Shown here one piece after another: positions 44,677 through 52,879 of a DNA stretch of 64,000 nucleotides. The stretch is from contig JAJYSP010000007.1 of the NCBI GenBank assembly GCA_021793515.1, forward strand, positions 1 to 64,000. The letters run 5' to 3'. Both the position numbers and the translations under genes were made by a program. A model generated the notes under the pieces. That model was not told the DNA's origin. It worked only from the letters and a program-made list of their open reading frames with translations, and searched no databases. Source of the DNA: Actinomycetes bacterium. Lineage in GTDB: Bacteria > Actinomycetota > Acidimicrobiia > Acidimicrobiales > RAAP-2. Position 1 is the first letter of the stretch. Every line of letters starts with the position of its first letter.

Positions 44677-47600
44677 TACTCGCCCTCGGCTTCCTCGAAG
44701 AGACGATCACGGGCCGCCTTCGTGAGCGCGGGTGCGGGTCCTTCGCGCGCGACGCGCACCGAGCGCACCTGGCGCTTATAGGCCGGCAGGACCGGGTCGC
44801 CAAGTTCGTGGACGTAGCCATGGCCGTCACTGCCCTCGGAGTTGGCCAGCCGGATCACGTTCTCGAACAGCCCCAGAACGGTGGGATCCTTGATGGCCGA
44901 GGTGTAGATGAGTTGGACGCCGAGGAGCTCGGCGATTTGCAACTGGAGCGACACGAAGGCCTCGAGCGACGCCTGTCCCAGCGGGTTGTCAATGATCAGT
45001 GCGCCCGGGTCGAAGTCCTTGGCCCCCGAGCGATCGCAGCGGATGTGGGCGATGACGCAGAACAGCACCACGGCGGCGGTCAGACGCTCGCCGCCGGACC
45101 AAGTGGAGAGGGTGGTGACCCTCTCGCGGTCGGTGCGGAAGTCCGGCGTGGGTTTCAGGACGGTCGAGTGAAACCCCTTGGGCACGGCGGCGGCGATGGC
45201 GCTCTTCATGAGCTCGTGGCCCGAGATCGCGGCGCGCTTGGCGACAGCGCGATCGATGGCGTCGCCGACGTGCGTGCGGAACGCCTCGGGGTCGCCGCGT
45301 GGGTGCTCGAAGCGCACGCGCAGGAAGGGCTGGCCTTCCCATGCGCCGAGACCAGCCGGCATCTTGAGCGCGGTGTCCGCGCGGGCCAGGCGATCGAGCA
45401 GGTGGGTGACCTCGCGCGTCAGGTCGTTCACGCAGATCTCACGGTGCCGGGCGGCGCGAGCGAGTTCGGCGTCGAGCTCCACGGCGCGGGTGCGCCACTG
45501 CGCGGCGAGGCGTGCGGCCTCGTCGGGGTTCGCGAGCACCGAATTGGTCAGCGTCGCGTGGGTGGCGGTGATGGCGTGCGATAGTCCCTTGTAGCGCGGG
45601 TTGCCGGGCAGTTCGCGCAGGCACTGGCAGAGGTCGCGGTGCACCTCCGCGGTGGCGGCCATGGATTCCTGGCTTTGCAGGAGGCGCCGGATCGCGGACG
45701 AGGTGGCGGCGTGCGCCTCCCCGGGGGTGCCAGCGAACCCTGGGCCGCACATGGGCGGGGCCACGACGGCGAGGGCGTCCAGCGAATCGATCTCCGATCC
45801 CAGCCGCTCGGCGGACAGGGTGTGGTCGCTGGCGATCGCGGCCAATTCGTCGCGGCGTTTCGCGTCGAGTTCGGCTCCCTCGCGGGCGCTGTGCTCCTCG
45901 TCGAGGAGCGCTTGGCTACGGCGGGCGGCCTCGTCGGGATCGGTGAGGGCCTCGACGTCACTCCCGGCGCCGAGGTTGGATGAGCGATTGCCGAGGTGCG
46001 TCTCCCACACGACGAGGGTGCCCTTGGCGTCGTGGTGGTCGAGGGTGGCACCTTCGAACAGGACGCGCGCGTCGCTCTGGCACGCCGCGCGGGCCAGTCG
46101 ATCGGTGCTGGTGGGGCTCTCGCGCACCAAGCGTCGAGCGAGATCGACGACGGCCGCCTCCTCGTGGTCCAATCGTGTGCACTCGGACGCGTAGCGGGCG
46201 CGGGCCGACGTCAACTGTCCCTCGAGCTGCGTGTCGGTGATGGCCCGCGTCAATTCATCCTTGGTGTTTACCCAGGCCCGACGCAGATCGGCCAGATCGA
46301 CCGCACCGACACTGCTCGCGATGGGGCCGTCACCGACGGCGTGACGCTCGCCGGTGTGGAAGTCCAAGTCGCGTCGAGCACGCGCCTGGTCGTCGACGGC
46401 GCGGGCGCGCTCCGCCTCGAGGCCGGCCCGCTCGGCGGCGAGGCGTACCTCCTCGCTCGCCAGACGGTCGTGGTCGCCCCGGGCGGCGCGCTGGGCTGCT
46501 TCGAGTCCCGGTCGGGTGGCGCAGCGCACGCTTAACGACTCCAGTCGCTCGACCACACGTTCGGCCCCGAAGACTCGCGTCGTCAGATCGCCGACCCGAC
46601 GCCGAGTCTCACCCAGCGCGGCCACAGTCGCGGCGCGCTGGGCGGACGTGGTGACGCTGCGCGCGACTGCGTCGGCCAGACGAACGCTGGCCTCGTCGCG
46701 CTTTGCGTGCACGACATCGAGAGCGTTCGAGGTGGGCAGCTCCTCGTAGAAGGAGTCGAGGCGCGCGGACAGTTCGCGCAGGCCGGCAAGAACTGCACTG
46801 ACGTGCTGATGCTGGTGTCCCGCGTCCTCCAGGCGCTGTTCGAAGGCTTCGCGCAGCACGGGAGCAGCATTGGAGTCGTACGCGGCGGCCAAGGGCCCGA
46901 CCACCACGTGCTCGACGTCGGCCAGTTCCTCGACGGCTTCCTTGGTGCCGACGACGACAACTCCGGTTGGAGCGAGCCCGGCCAGGGCGAGCCCGGCGCG
47001 ACTGAGGTCCTCGGAGTCAACGACCACCCCCGCGCAGAGCTCCGGGTGCGACTCGAGGACGCGGGCCCACTGGCCCTGATCGATTGACGAGGCGAGGTAG
47101 TTGTAGCCGGCCGTGGCGGGCACGCCCGCACGGTCCAGCACGACGAGCACGTCCAACACGTCGTCGGACGGCGGGAGGAGTCCCGAGGAGTTCATCGCCT
47201 CGAGCGCACGACCCAGGCGCTGGCGCTCGTGGCTCAGCGAGCCGATCTCCGCCTCGAGGTCGCTTCGACGAACGTGCAGGTTCTCGCGCACGATACCCCT
47301 GGCGGCCCAGATATCCACCGCGTCGCTGCCCACGATCTCGACGACCGTGTCGTTGGTGCACAGATCGCGGTGCAGGACGTCAGCGCGGGTGGAGGCCGCC
47401 TCGGCCAGTTCCAGGTCGCGCTCGCGGTCAGCACGCTCGTCGCGCAGGGCGCCCATCTGCTCGTCGAGCTCTCCGAGGAGGTGCTCGCTCGAGGCCACCT
47501 CGGCGCGGAGGTGGCCAAGCTCCTCGCGAACGTTCACGAGCTGCGCGGTACGGACGGCCAGCGCGCCCGCCGGGTCCTCGTGGTCCGCGACGTCACCACG

Positions 47601-49061
47601 GGCTCGCGCCGCGGCGAGCGCGGCGTCGATCTCACGAAGCGTGCGCTCCAGGTCGGCTAGGGCGACGGCGCTTTCCTGCAGTTGCGTAGTGAGCCGTGCG
47701 CGAATGGCGTCGGTCTCGGCAAGAGCCGCGCGCGCATCCGCTTCGCGTCGTGCGGCGCCGCTGATCTCGTCGCGGGCGCCCGTAACCTGCACGTCCAGTG
47801 CGGCTCGGTACATGGACGCGGCTCGGTCGAGCGCGGCGCGCTGCGCGTCGGCGCCTCGTTCGAGGTCGTAAAGCGTCACCGTCAGTCGCTCGACCTCGGC
47901 GTGGGCGGTGGCGGTGGCGATCACCTGATCCGTGAGGTCCCACGCTGCGGCGCTGAGGCGATAGTCCTCCACCTGAGCGGCAAGCGCGGCGACGCGTGCG
48001 GTGCAGGCCTCGACTTGAAGAGTGGCCTCCATCCGCGCGTAGGCCGACGCCGCGTTGCGCGCGACGGTGCGCCGAGCCTGGCCCGCTTCGGCGGACGCGT
48101 CCGCCGCCTTGCCCTGCTCCGTGGCGGCAAGGGCCGCGCCGGTGTGCTCAGTGACGGCGGTCTCGAGGGCTCCGCGCAGTTGCCCGGCCGCGCTACGGGC
48201 ATCGGCGACGACTGTCTGGGCGGCCTGCATACCGGCGGAGGCGATCGTGGCCTGCTCGAGCAGGTCGGCCGCCTCGGTGACGAACTCCTGCTCCTGGCGG
48301 ATCTCGGGCGCCTTGGCCATCAGCGCCGCGTTCTGCGCGATGCGCGATGCGAGGGAGGCCGCGGCCTCCTCGTCGAAGAGCATCTCCACGAGGCGGTCCG
48401 CGAAGCCCTGCTCGGTGCCCGCGATGAACATCCGCTCGAAGTTCCCCTCCTGCCCGACGACGGACAGCTGCTTGGCGAGCAGCGACGTGTCCACCCCATG
48501 CGCGGAGAGGGCCTGGGCGAAGTCGGTCTGGGTCTTGGCGAGCGTGAGCCGCAGCTGCGGGTTGGCCTGGCCGAGCCTCTCCAGGGCGGTGTTTGACTCT
48601 CGCGTGGTCATCAGGTCGCCGGCGTCGTCGATGCGCGGAAGAGTCTCGAGATCCAATACGGAGGGCTGCGGGCAGAAGACGAACCAGTGGCGGTTGAGCT
48701 CACTGGCGCGGTCGCGGTAGTCAACCGGGCGCGAGCGGTTGTTCCACTCGTAGTAGGCCCCGACGACGACGACCCCGCTGGGCGTGATGAGGCGCACGGC
48801 GACCAGCGACGTGTCGCGGTCGAGCACGTAGTCGCCGAGCAGTCGGTTCTCGGTCTTTGTCCAGACGAACTGATGGGCGGCGGGCAGCAGGAGGCTCATC
48901 ACGAGTGCGAGCAGGGACGTCTTGCCGCCGCCGTTGCGAATCGAGAGGATCGTCTGCAGAGCGCGCGACGTCGCGGCGTCGCCGAGCTCGTAGGTCTGGT
49001 TGTTGAAGCGGGCTGACGTTGTGCCGACACGGTCGAGATGGATGGCGTGGAACTTGATCAT
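44676..49061 (-). CDS. jetC: Wadjet system SMC-like ATPase JetC
   Basis: MukB-like SMC motor of 1461 aa that extrudes DNA loops to sense small circular plasmids. Walker A IRNGGGKTSLLAL is near residues 41-53. Long coiled-coil arms rich in Ala/Arg/Glu flank a hinge region around 600-720. The ABC signature is WSGGERLTAA, and Walker B is ALIIDNPLG with Asn at the position usually held by catalytic Glu. The ATG overlaps the jetB stop (ATGA). The very high GC content suits a different origin from the methylase cluster. Confidence 0.9.
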   Translation of the reverse strand: MIKFHAIHLDRVGTTSARFNNQTYELGDAATSRALQTILSIRNGGGKTSLLALVMSLLLPAAHQFVWTKTENRLLGDYVLDRDTSLVAVRLITPSGVVVVGAYYEWNNRSRPVDYRDRASELNRHWFVFCPQPSVLDLETLPRIDDAGDLMTTRESNTALERLGQANPQLRLTLAKTQTDFAQALSAHGVDTSLLAKQLSVVGQEGNFERMFIAGTEQGFADRLVEMLFDEEAAASLASRIAQNAALMAKAPEIRQEQEFVTEAADLLEQATIASAGMQAAQTVVADARSAAGQLRGALETAVTEHTGAALAATEQGKAADASAEAGQARRTVARNAASAYARMEATLQVEACTARVAALAAQVEDYRLSAAAWDLTDQVIATATAHAEVERLTVTLYDLERGADAQRAALDRAASMYRAALDVQVTGARDEISGAARREADARAALAETDAIRARLTTQLQESAVALADLERTLREIDAALAAARARGDVADHEDPAGALAVRTAQLVNVREELGHLRAEVASSEHLLGELDEQMGALRDERADRERDLELAEAASTRADVLHRDLCTNDTVVEIVGSDAVDIWAARGIVRENLHVRRSDLEAEIGSLSHERQRLGRALEAMNSSGLLPPSDDVLDVLVVLDRAGVPATAGYNYLASSIDQGQWARVLESHPELCAGVVVDSEDLSRAGLALAGLAPTGVVVVGTKEAVEELADVEHVVVGPLAAAYDSNAAPVLREAFEQRLEDAGHQHQHVSAVLAGLRELSARLDSFYEELPTSNALDVVHAKRDEASVRLADAVARSVTTSAQRAATVAALGETRRRVGDLTTRVFGAERVVERLESLSVRCATRPGLEAAQRAARGDHDRLASEEVRLAAERAGLEAERARAVDDQARARRDLDFHTGERHAVGDGPIASSVGAVDLADLRRAWVNTKDELTRAITDTQLEGQLTSARARYASECTRLDHEEAAVVDLARRLVRESPTSTDRLARAACQSDARVLFEGATLDHHDAKGTLVVWETHLGNRSSNLGAGSDVEALTDPDEAARRSQALLDEEHSAREGAELDAKRRDELAAIASDHTLSAERLGSEIDSLDALAVVAPPMCGPGFAGTPGEAHAATSSAIRRLLQSQESMAATAEVHRDLCQCLRELPGNPRYKGLSHAITATHATLTNSVLANPDEAARLAAQWRTRAVELDAELARAARHREICVNDLTREVTHLLDRLARADTALKMPAGLGAWEGQPFLRVRFEHPRGDPEAFRTHVGDAIDRAVAKRAAISGHELMKSAIAAAVPKGFHSTVLKPTPDFRTDRERVTTLSTWSGGERLTAAVVLFCVIAHIRCDRSGAKDFDPGALIIDNPLGQASLEAFVSLQLQIAELLGVQLIYTSAIKDPTVLGLFENVIRLANSEGSDGHGYVHELGDPVLPAYKRQVRSVRVAREGPAPALTKAARDRLFEEAEGE

Positions 49062-49816
49062 GCGAGGGCACCTTCGTTCGTGGGTTCGGTGGTTGCAGCG
49101 GATGTGGCGATTACTGCGGCGGCGCGCGTGTGGCCCAGCAGCGTGACGTGGGTGTCGGGCAGGACCATCTCGCGGACATTGACGCGCATCCGATCGAGCA
49201 GCTGGTACTCAGGGTCGCCGTCGACACTTCCGGCGGCGCGGGCCATTCCGGCGTCGACCAGGTGCTCGAAGCCGGCGCGAATAGCGGCGAGCGTGGAGGA
49301 CTTGGCGAGCTGGCGCGTCGCGCCGGGCTTGACCGGCGGCATGAGGCCGATCTCGTGCGCCGCCGTCTGCGCCTCGCTGTCATCGGGTTCGGCGTCCTCG
49401 ATGACGCGCACCGCTTCGCGCAGCGCCCGCTCCACCTGCGAGACGCGCACGCGCACGACCGTGGTGCGCTCGAGCGCGTCGGACGTTGGGTAGCCGACCG
49501 CGATGATGGTAAGCAGCACCAGCCCACTGCGGCGGCGTGACTGGGGGTCCATGCCGCTCTCCCAGTCGTTCATCGTGCTGAGCGAGAAGATCGAGCCCAT
49601 TCGCGGGGCGATGATGAATCCCTGGTCGTCGACGCTGAGCACGTCGATCTCGAGGCCAGCGCAGGTGGCGAGCACGGTCTCGCGAAACGCGTCCTCCAAG
49701 CGATAGCGCGCGAGCAGCTGGGCGTACTCCTCGTGGGCGCCCGGCACCGCCTTCACGTCGAGCCCCCAGCGCACCAGGCGGCCGGCGTCGTGGACGTCGT
49801 GGAGAGAGATGGTCAT
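49058..49816 (-). CDS. jetB: Wadjet system KITE-like protein JetB
   Basis: MukE-like (DUF4194-type) winged-helix protein, 252 aa, that binds the kleisin JetA. Context identifies it: it overlaps jetA by 4 nt upstream (ATGA) and jetC by 4 nt downstream. GFIIAPRMGSIFSLSTMND and RVSQVERALREAVRV are visible, but no catalytic motif is expected. The subtype of Wadjet cannot be fixed without profile searches. Confidence 0.8.
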   Translation of the reverse strand: MTISLHDVHDAGRLVRWGLDVKAVPGAHEEYAQLLARYRLEDAFRETVLATCAGLEIDVLSVDDQGFIIAPRMGSIFSLSTMNDWESGMDPQSRRRSGLVLLTIIAVGYPTSDALERTTVVRVRVSQVERALREAVRVIEDAEPDDSEAQTAAHEIGLMPPVKPGATRQLAKSSTLAAIRAGFEHLVDAGMARAAGSVDGDPEYQLLDRMRVNVREMVLPDTHVTLLGHTRAAAVIATSAATTEPTNEGALA

Positions 49817-51423
49817 GGGCTAACTCCTATCGGGAGGGAGACAACGTTGGCGGCGGACTGAACGGGGTGGGCAGCGACGAGGTCTGCGGCGCCCACAAGG
49901 AGGTCGTCGCCGTAGTACCCCGCCGCGCGGAAGGTGCGGCCCGTGAGAGCCGACCCCAGCCCTTCGAGAGGGAGCGTCGCGTCGCCAGCAAAGCCGGCGG
50001 AGCGCGCCTCGGTGTCCTCAGGGTCGAAGAGGAGCTGCGCGAGCAGACGCACCAACTCGGAGGCGGCGGGGTCGTCCGTCTCGACGAGGAGGTCGGAGAG
50101 TAGGCGTGGACCTTGCCGGCAACTGCGCAGCAGATCGTAGGCAGTGTCCAGCAGGTCGGGGTCGAGCTCGTCCGACGGGCGCTCGGCCAGGGTGACGATC
50201 TCCTCGGGGACGACGACAACCTCGTCGTCGCTGGAGGTGTGCAGCAGGCTCGTGATGATGGCACCAAGGTGGAGCAACCGACGCGGCGTGGGACCGGCGA
50301 GCGCGACCTGGAGTACGGAGACGACGTCGGTGGCGCGTTCGAGATCGAGGGCGAGCGTCGGCAGGAACAGGTCCTCGGTGACCACGATCCGCAGTCGACT
50401 ACGAGTCCGTCCGCCGAGGGACTGGCGCAGCTGCTCCTCGAGGAAGACCTTGGGGGCGGTGATTAAGAGCCCGTGGAGCGTGCGGTGCTGGGTGAGACAC
50501 CGCCGGATTTTCTCGCGGATCTCGAGGGCGCGGCGGCGTACGTCGTCATCTTCGAAGTCGGCGCTCGTCGAGAGGTGCTCGATCATGTCGTGCTCGGCAG
50601 TGATCCGGGCCTCGATGTGGGCCAGGGCCCGGTCCACCCGGGACTGGAACTGACTCTCCCAGTCGACAGCGTCGAGGTTGAGACGGGTGAGATCGAGTAG
50701 ATCGCGCATCTTGGCGGCGAACTCCAACGAGAGGCGCATGCCCTCGTCCGCGGAATCTTCGGCGGCGCCGAGGTCACCCCGCTCGAGCTGAGCGCGCAGC
50801 ACGGTCTCTTGGGCGAGTTGGGCGTCCTCGACGTCGAGGTCGAGTCCCGTGCGCATGGCGTTGATCACCTCCACCGACGCAGTGAGGACGATACGTCCGT
50901 CCGCGCGCTGGACCTCGCGCAGCAGGTGCCAGCGCAGCGGCGTGAGGCGGTAGCCGCCGCGGTAGTCGCCGTGCTCGACCGAGTATTCGGTGGTCGATTC
51001 ATCTTCGCCGAGCATCGAGCGTACGACCCACTCGGCGACGCAGCGCCACTCGGACGGGGCCGCGTCGGGTTCGGCGAGGCCGGCGAGAGACGCGAGGTCA
51101 CCCACCAGTGTGTCGAAGTCGTATTCGTTCACGAGACCCGAACGGGCGACGACCTGGTCGACGGCGGCGGCGGCCATCGCCATCGGATCGTAGATTCGCT
51201 CCGTCGGCCAGGACTGGCGGGTGCGTAGCTCGCGCAGGCGGTGGAAGGGCGCAGTGCGCAGCAACACCCGCAGGCGGCGATAGAAGCTTGCGTCCAGCAG
51301 CGACGGAGCGAGTTGGGCCACCATTCGCTGGTCGAGGTCAGCGCGTGACTCTCCGCCCCTTGTTGCAAGGTCAGCCGTGTCTTCGCTAGGTGACACTTCG
51401 TTATAGGGATGGTCGCCCACCAC
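49813..51423 (-). CDS. jetA: Wadjet system kleisin-like protein JetA
   Basis: MukF-like kleisin of 536 aa that bridges the JetC heads. It is helical, with a central coiled region (about 215-330, for example RRALEIREKIRRCLTQH) and an acidic C-terminal half. It is first in the overlapping jetABCD operon. The start is uncertain: the GTG at 51423 is used, but the GTG at 51396 is equally possible; neither has a clear Shine-Dalgarno. Confidence 0.78.
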   Translation of the reverse strand: MVGDHPYNEVSPSEDTADLATRGGESRADLDQRMVAQLAPSLLDASFYRRLRVLLRTAPFHRLRELRTRQSWPTERIYDPMAMAAAAVDQVVARSGLVNEYDFDTLVGDLASLAGLAEPDAAPSEWRCVAEWVVRSMLGEDESTTEYSVEHGDYRGGYRLTPLRWHLLREVQRADGRIVLTASVEVINAMRTGLDLDVEDAQLAQETVLRAQLERGDLGAAEDSADEGMRLSLEFAAKMRDLLDLTRLNLDAVDWESQFQSRVDRALAHIEARITAEHDMIEHLSTSADFEDDDVRRRALEIREKIRRCLTQHRTLHGLLITAPKVFLEEQLRQSLGGRTRSRLRIVVTEDLFLPTLALDLERATDVVSVLQVALAGPTPRRLLHLGAIITSLLHTSSDDEVVVVPEEIVTLAERPSDELDPDLLDTAYDLLRSCRQGPRLLSDLLVETDDPAASELVRLLAQLLFDPEDTEARSAGFAGDATLPLEGLGSALTGRTFRAAGYYGDDLLVGAADLVAAHPVQSAANVVSLPIGVSP

Positions 51424-51611
51424 CCGTATCGTGCCATGCGCCTGTTACACGGCAGCTTTGAGCCAGCCTGGTACGTAAGGCGAGGTGAAAAACGACGGGC
51501 GCCGTCTCTCGTGTTCGTTAACCGAGTCTTCGTAATTCTTGGTTGAGGTTCGAGTCTCCTCTCGGATCTCGACCAAGATTCAGACTAAATCGAGACATTT
51601 GGAGGATCATC

Positions 51612-52010
51612 GTGAACTGGGTCACCACTGGAGCCGACATAGGAACGATGCTGACAGGAACGTCGGCGGCGACGGCGACGATCCTGTGGGGAAGAGACAG
51701 GGTTAGAGAGTGGAAAGCCGAGAGAGATGCCCGGAGGGTGCGGAACTGGAGCGGGTACATTATCCGTGAGGGCGTCGCCACGTGGTTCGTGCGAGTCGTC
51801 GAGGACGAGTCGACCAAGTGGTCGGAGAGAGTGATCCTCGATGTCGTAAATGGAGACGGCACGCCAAACGCCGCCATGGCTCACGCGCTCAGGATGATCG
51901 CACAAGGCGACGGCATGCTCAGCCGATCGCCTACCGCTGCCCAGTGGCATTTTTTGGAGGACCTCCGTCGAGTTCGGTTCGGTGCTCCCGGTGGGTACCC
52001 CATCAACTAG
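51612..52010 (+). CDS. Hypothetical small protein with N-terminal hydrophobic helix
   Basis: Protein of 132 aa. The GTG at 51612 is set by GGAGG at 51601-51605. Residues 3-22 are moderately hydrophobic and small (WVTTGADIGTMLTGTSAATA), then a basic amphipathic helix (RDRVREWKAERDARR) and a mixed domain with TWFVRVVEDES. No family recognised. It diverges from jetA and may be cargo of the island. Confidence 0.6.
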   Translation: MNWVTTGADIGTMLTGTSAATATILWGRDRVREWKAERDARRVRNWSGYIIREGVATWFVRVVEDESTKWSERVILDVVNGDGTPNAAMAHALRMIAQGDGMLSRSPTAAQWHFLEDLRRVRFGAPGGYPIN

Positions 52011-52101
52011 TGAACCGTGTAACTCGACCGCTCCACCCCTCTGAAAGATCGTCGGGTGTGACGACGTCGACGCTGACGGGTCAACATCCGAGATGAAGCC
52101 T

Positions 52102-52227
52102 CTACTTCTTGGGCTTCTTCTTTGCCTGCGCTAAGTCACTTGCTGCGACACGCTTTTCGGCGGCAGTACTTCTACGACTGCGTAGTTGCTTCGAAGCATT
52201 CGTAGCAGGCTTCTTTCCTGTGGTCAT
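52102..52227 (-). CDS. Small lysine-rich basic protein
   Basis: A 41-aa protein from the ATG at 52227, with AAGGAGG 10 bases upstream. It is strongly basic (KKPATNASKQLRSRRS at the start, QAKKKPKK at the end), suggesting nucleic-acid binding. A LexA-type box lies about 60 bp upstream, so it may be DNA-damage induced. A longer frame to 52293 runs over the box and is less likely. Confidence 0.55.
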   Translation of the reverse strand: MTTGKKPATNASKQLRSRRSTAAEKRVAASDLAQAKKKPKK

Positions 52228-52287
52228 AAGGCCATTACCTCCTTTCCGGATCTCGCCAGACGCGCTGGATAACAAGAAGTTTATTAC

Positions 52288-52299
52288 GAACATACGTTC
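52288..52299. promoter_or_regulatory. LexA-type SOS box
   Basis: GAACATACGTTC matches GAAC-N4-GTTC of the Gram-positive/actinobacterial LexA site, and the palindrome extends to TACGAAC-N4-GTTCGTA (52285-52302). It sits upstream of the small basic protein gene (leftward) and about 150 bp upstream of the 66-aa gene (rightward). Confidence 0.6.
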
Positions 52300-52448
52300 G
52301 TATGAGGACTTTCGCCTGCCTACGCCGCTAACGGCCCGAGGGGACGCTCACTTTGGAGTTCCAAATTCAATTTTCATGCGGCTGCCCCTCCGTTCCCTTT
52401 GCGCACCTTCATTTCTGAGCACAAGCTCAAGGAGATAGAGGAATAGCC

Positions 52449-52649
52449 ATGGAAAAGAAGCAGGCATTGCATCAGGTCATCAAGTTGGGAACTGCGTTCA
52501 TGCGCCTGTACAGCGCGGCGAACGAGGAAGAGTGGATGAGCGCCGCGGAGGACGTAGTAAGCCGTTCCCGCGATCTCTCAGCATCGGACGTTCGATGGGC
52601 AATGCAACTGACTTGCAAGTGGATCGCAAGGCACGGCCAGTACGAATAG
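52449..52649 (+). CDS. Hypothetical 66-aa helical protein
   Basis: Short acidic-to-neutral helical protein (MEKKQALHQVIKLGTAFM, WIARHGQYE at the end). AAGGAGATAGAGG precedes the ATG, although at a long spacing; GAGG is about 9 bases away. A strong terminator follows within 25 bp, which supports a real monocistronic gene. No family recognised. Confidence 0.55.
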   Translation: MEKKQALHQVIKLGTAFMRLYSAANEEEWMSAAEDVVSRSRDLSASDVRWAMQLTCKWIARHGQYE

Positions 52650-52671
52650 GTCGCCCAACCATCGCAGTGCA

Positions 52672-52717
52672 CCAAGAGCCCCCCGTCTCAGCCCTCACCG
52701 GAGACGGGGGCTCTTGG
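52672..52717 (+). terminator. Hairpin terminator after the 66-aa gene
   Basis: CCAAGAGCCCCCCGTCTC pairs with GAGACGGGGGCTCTTGG, with one bulged C, around an 11-base loop. The stem is long and GC-rich. Only CTCTT follows, so intrinsic termination is probable but not classic. Confidence 0.65.
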
Positions 52718-52879
52718 CGCTCAAGAGTCGCCAGCGCATTGACCGTCACGGCGGGGCCGACATAGCTGACGGACGTGTTTCGGTTCTTCACGAGACCAGG
52801 TAATCAAAGGCTTTCCATCCGCACACACCCAATAATGCGGCGATCGACCTATTTGGGATGTCGGGCACGAGTACTTGAC

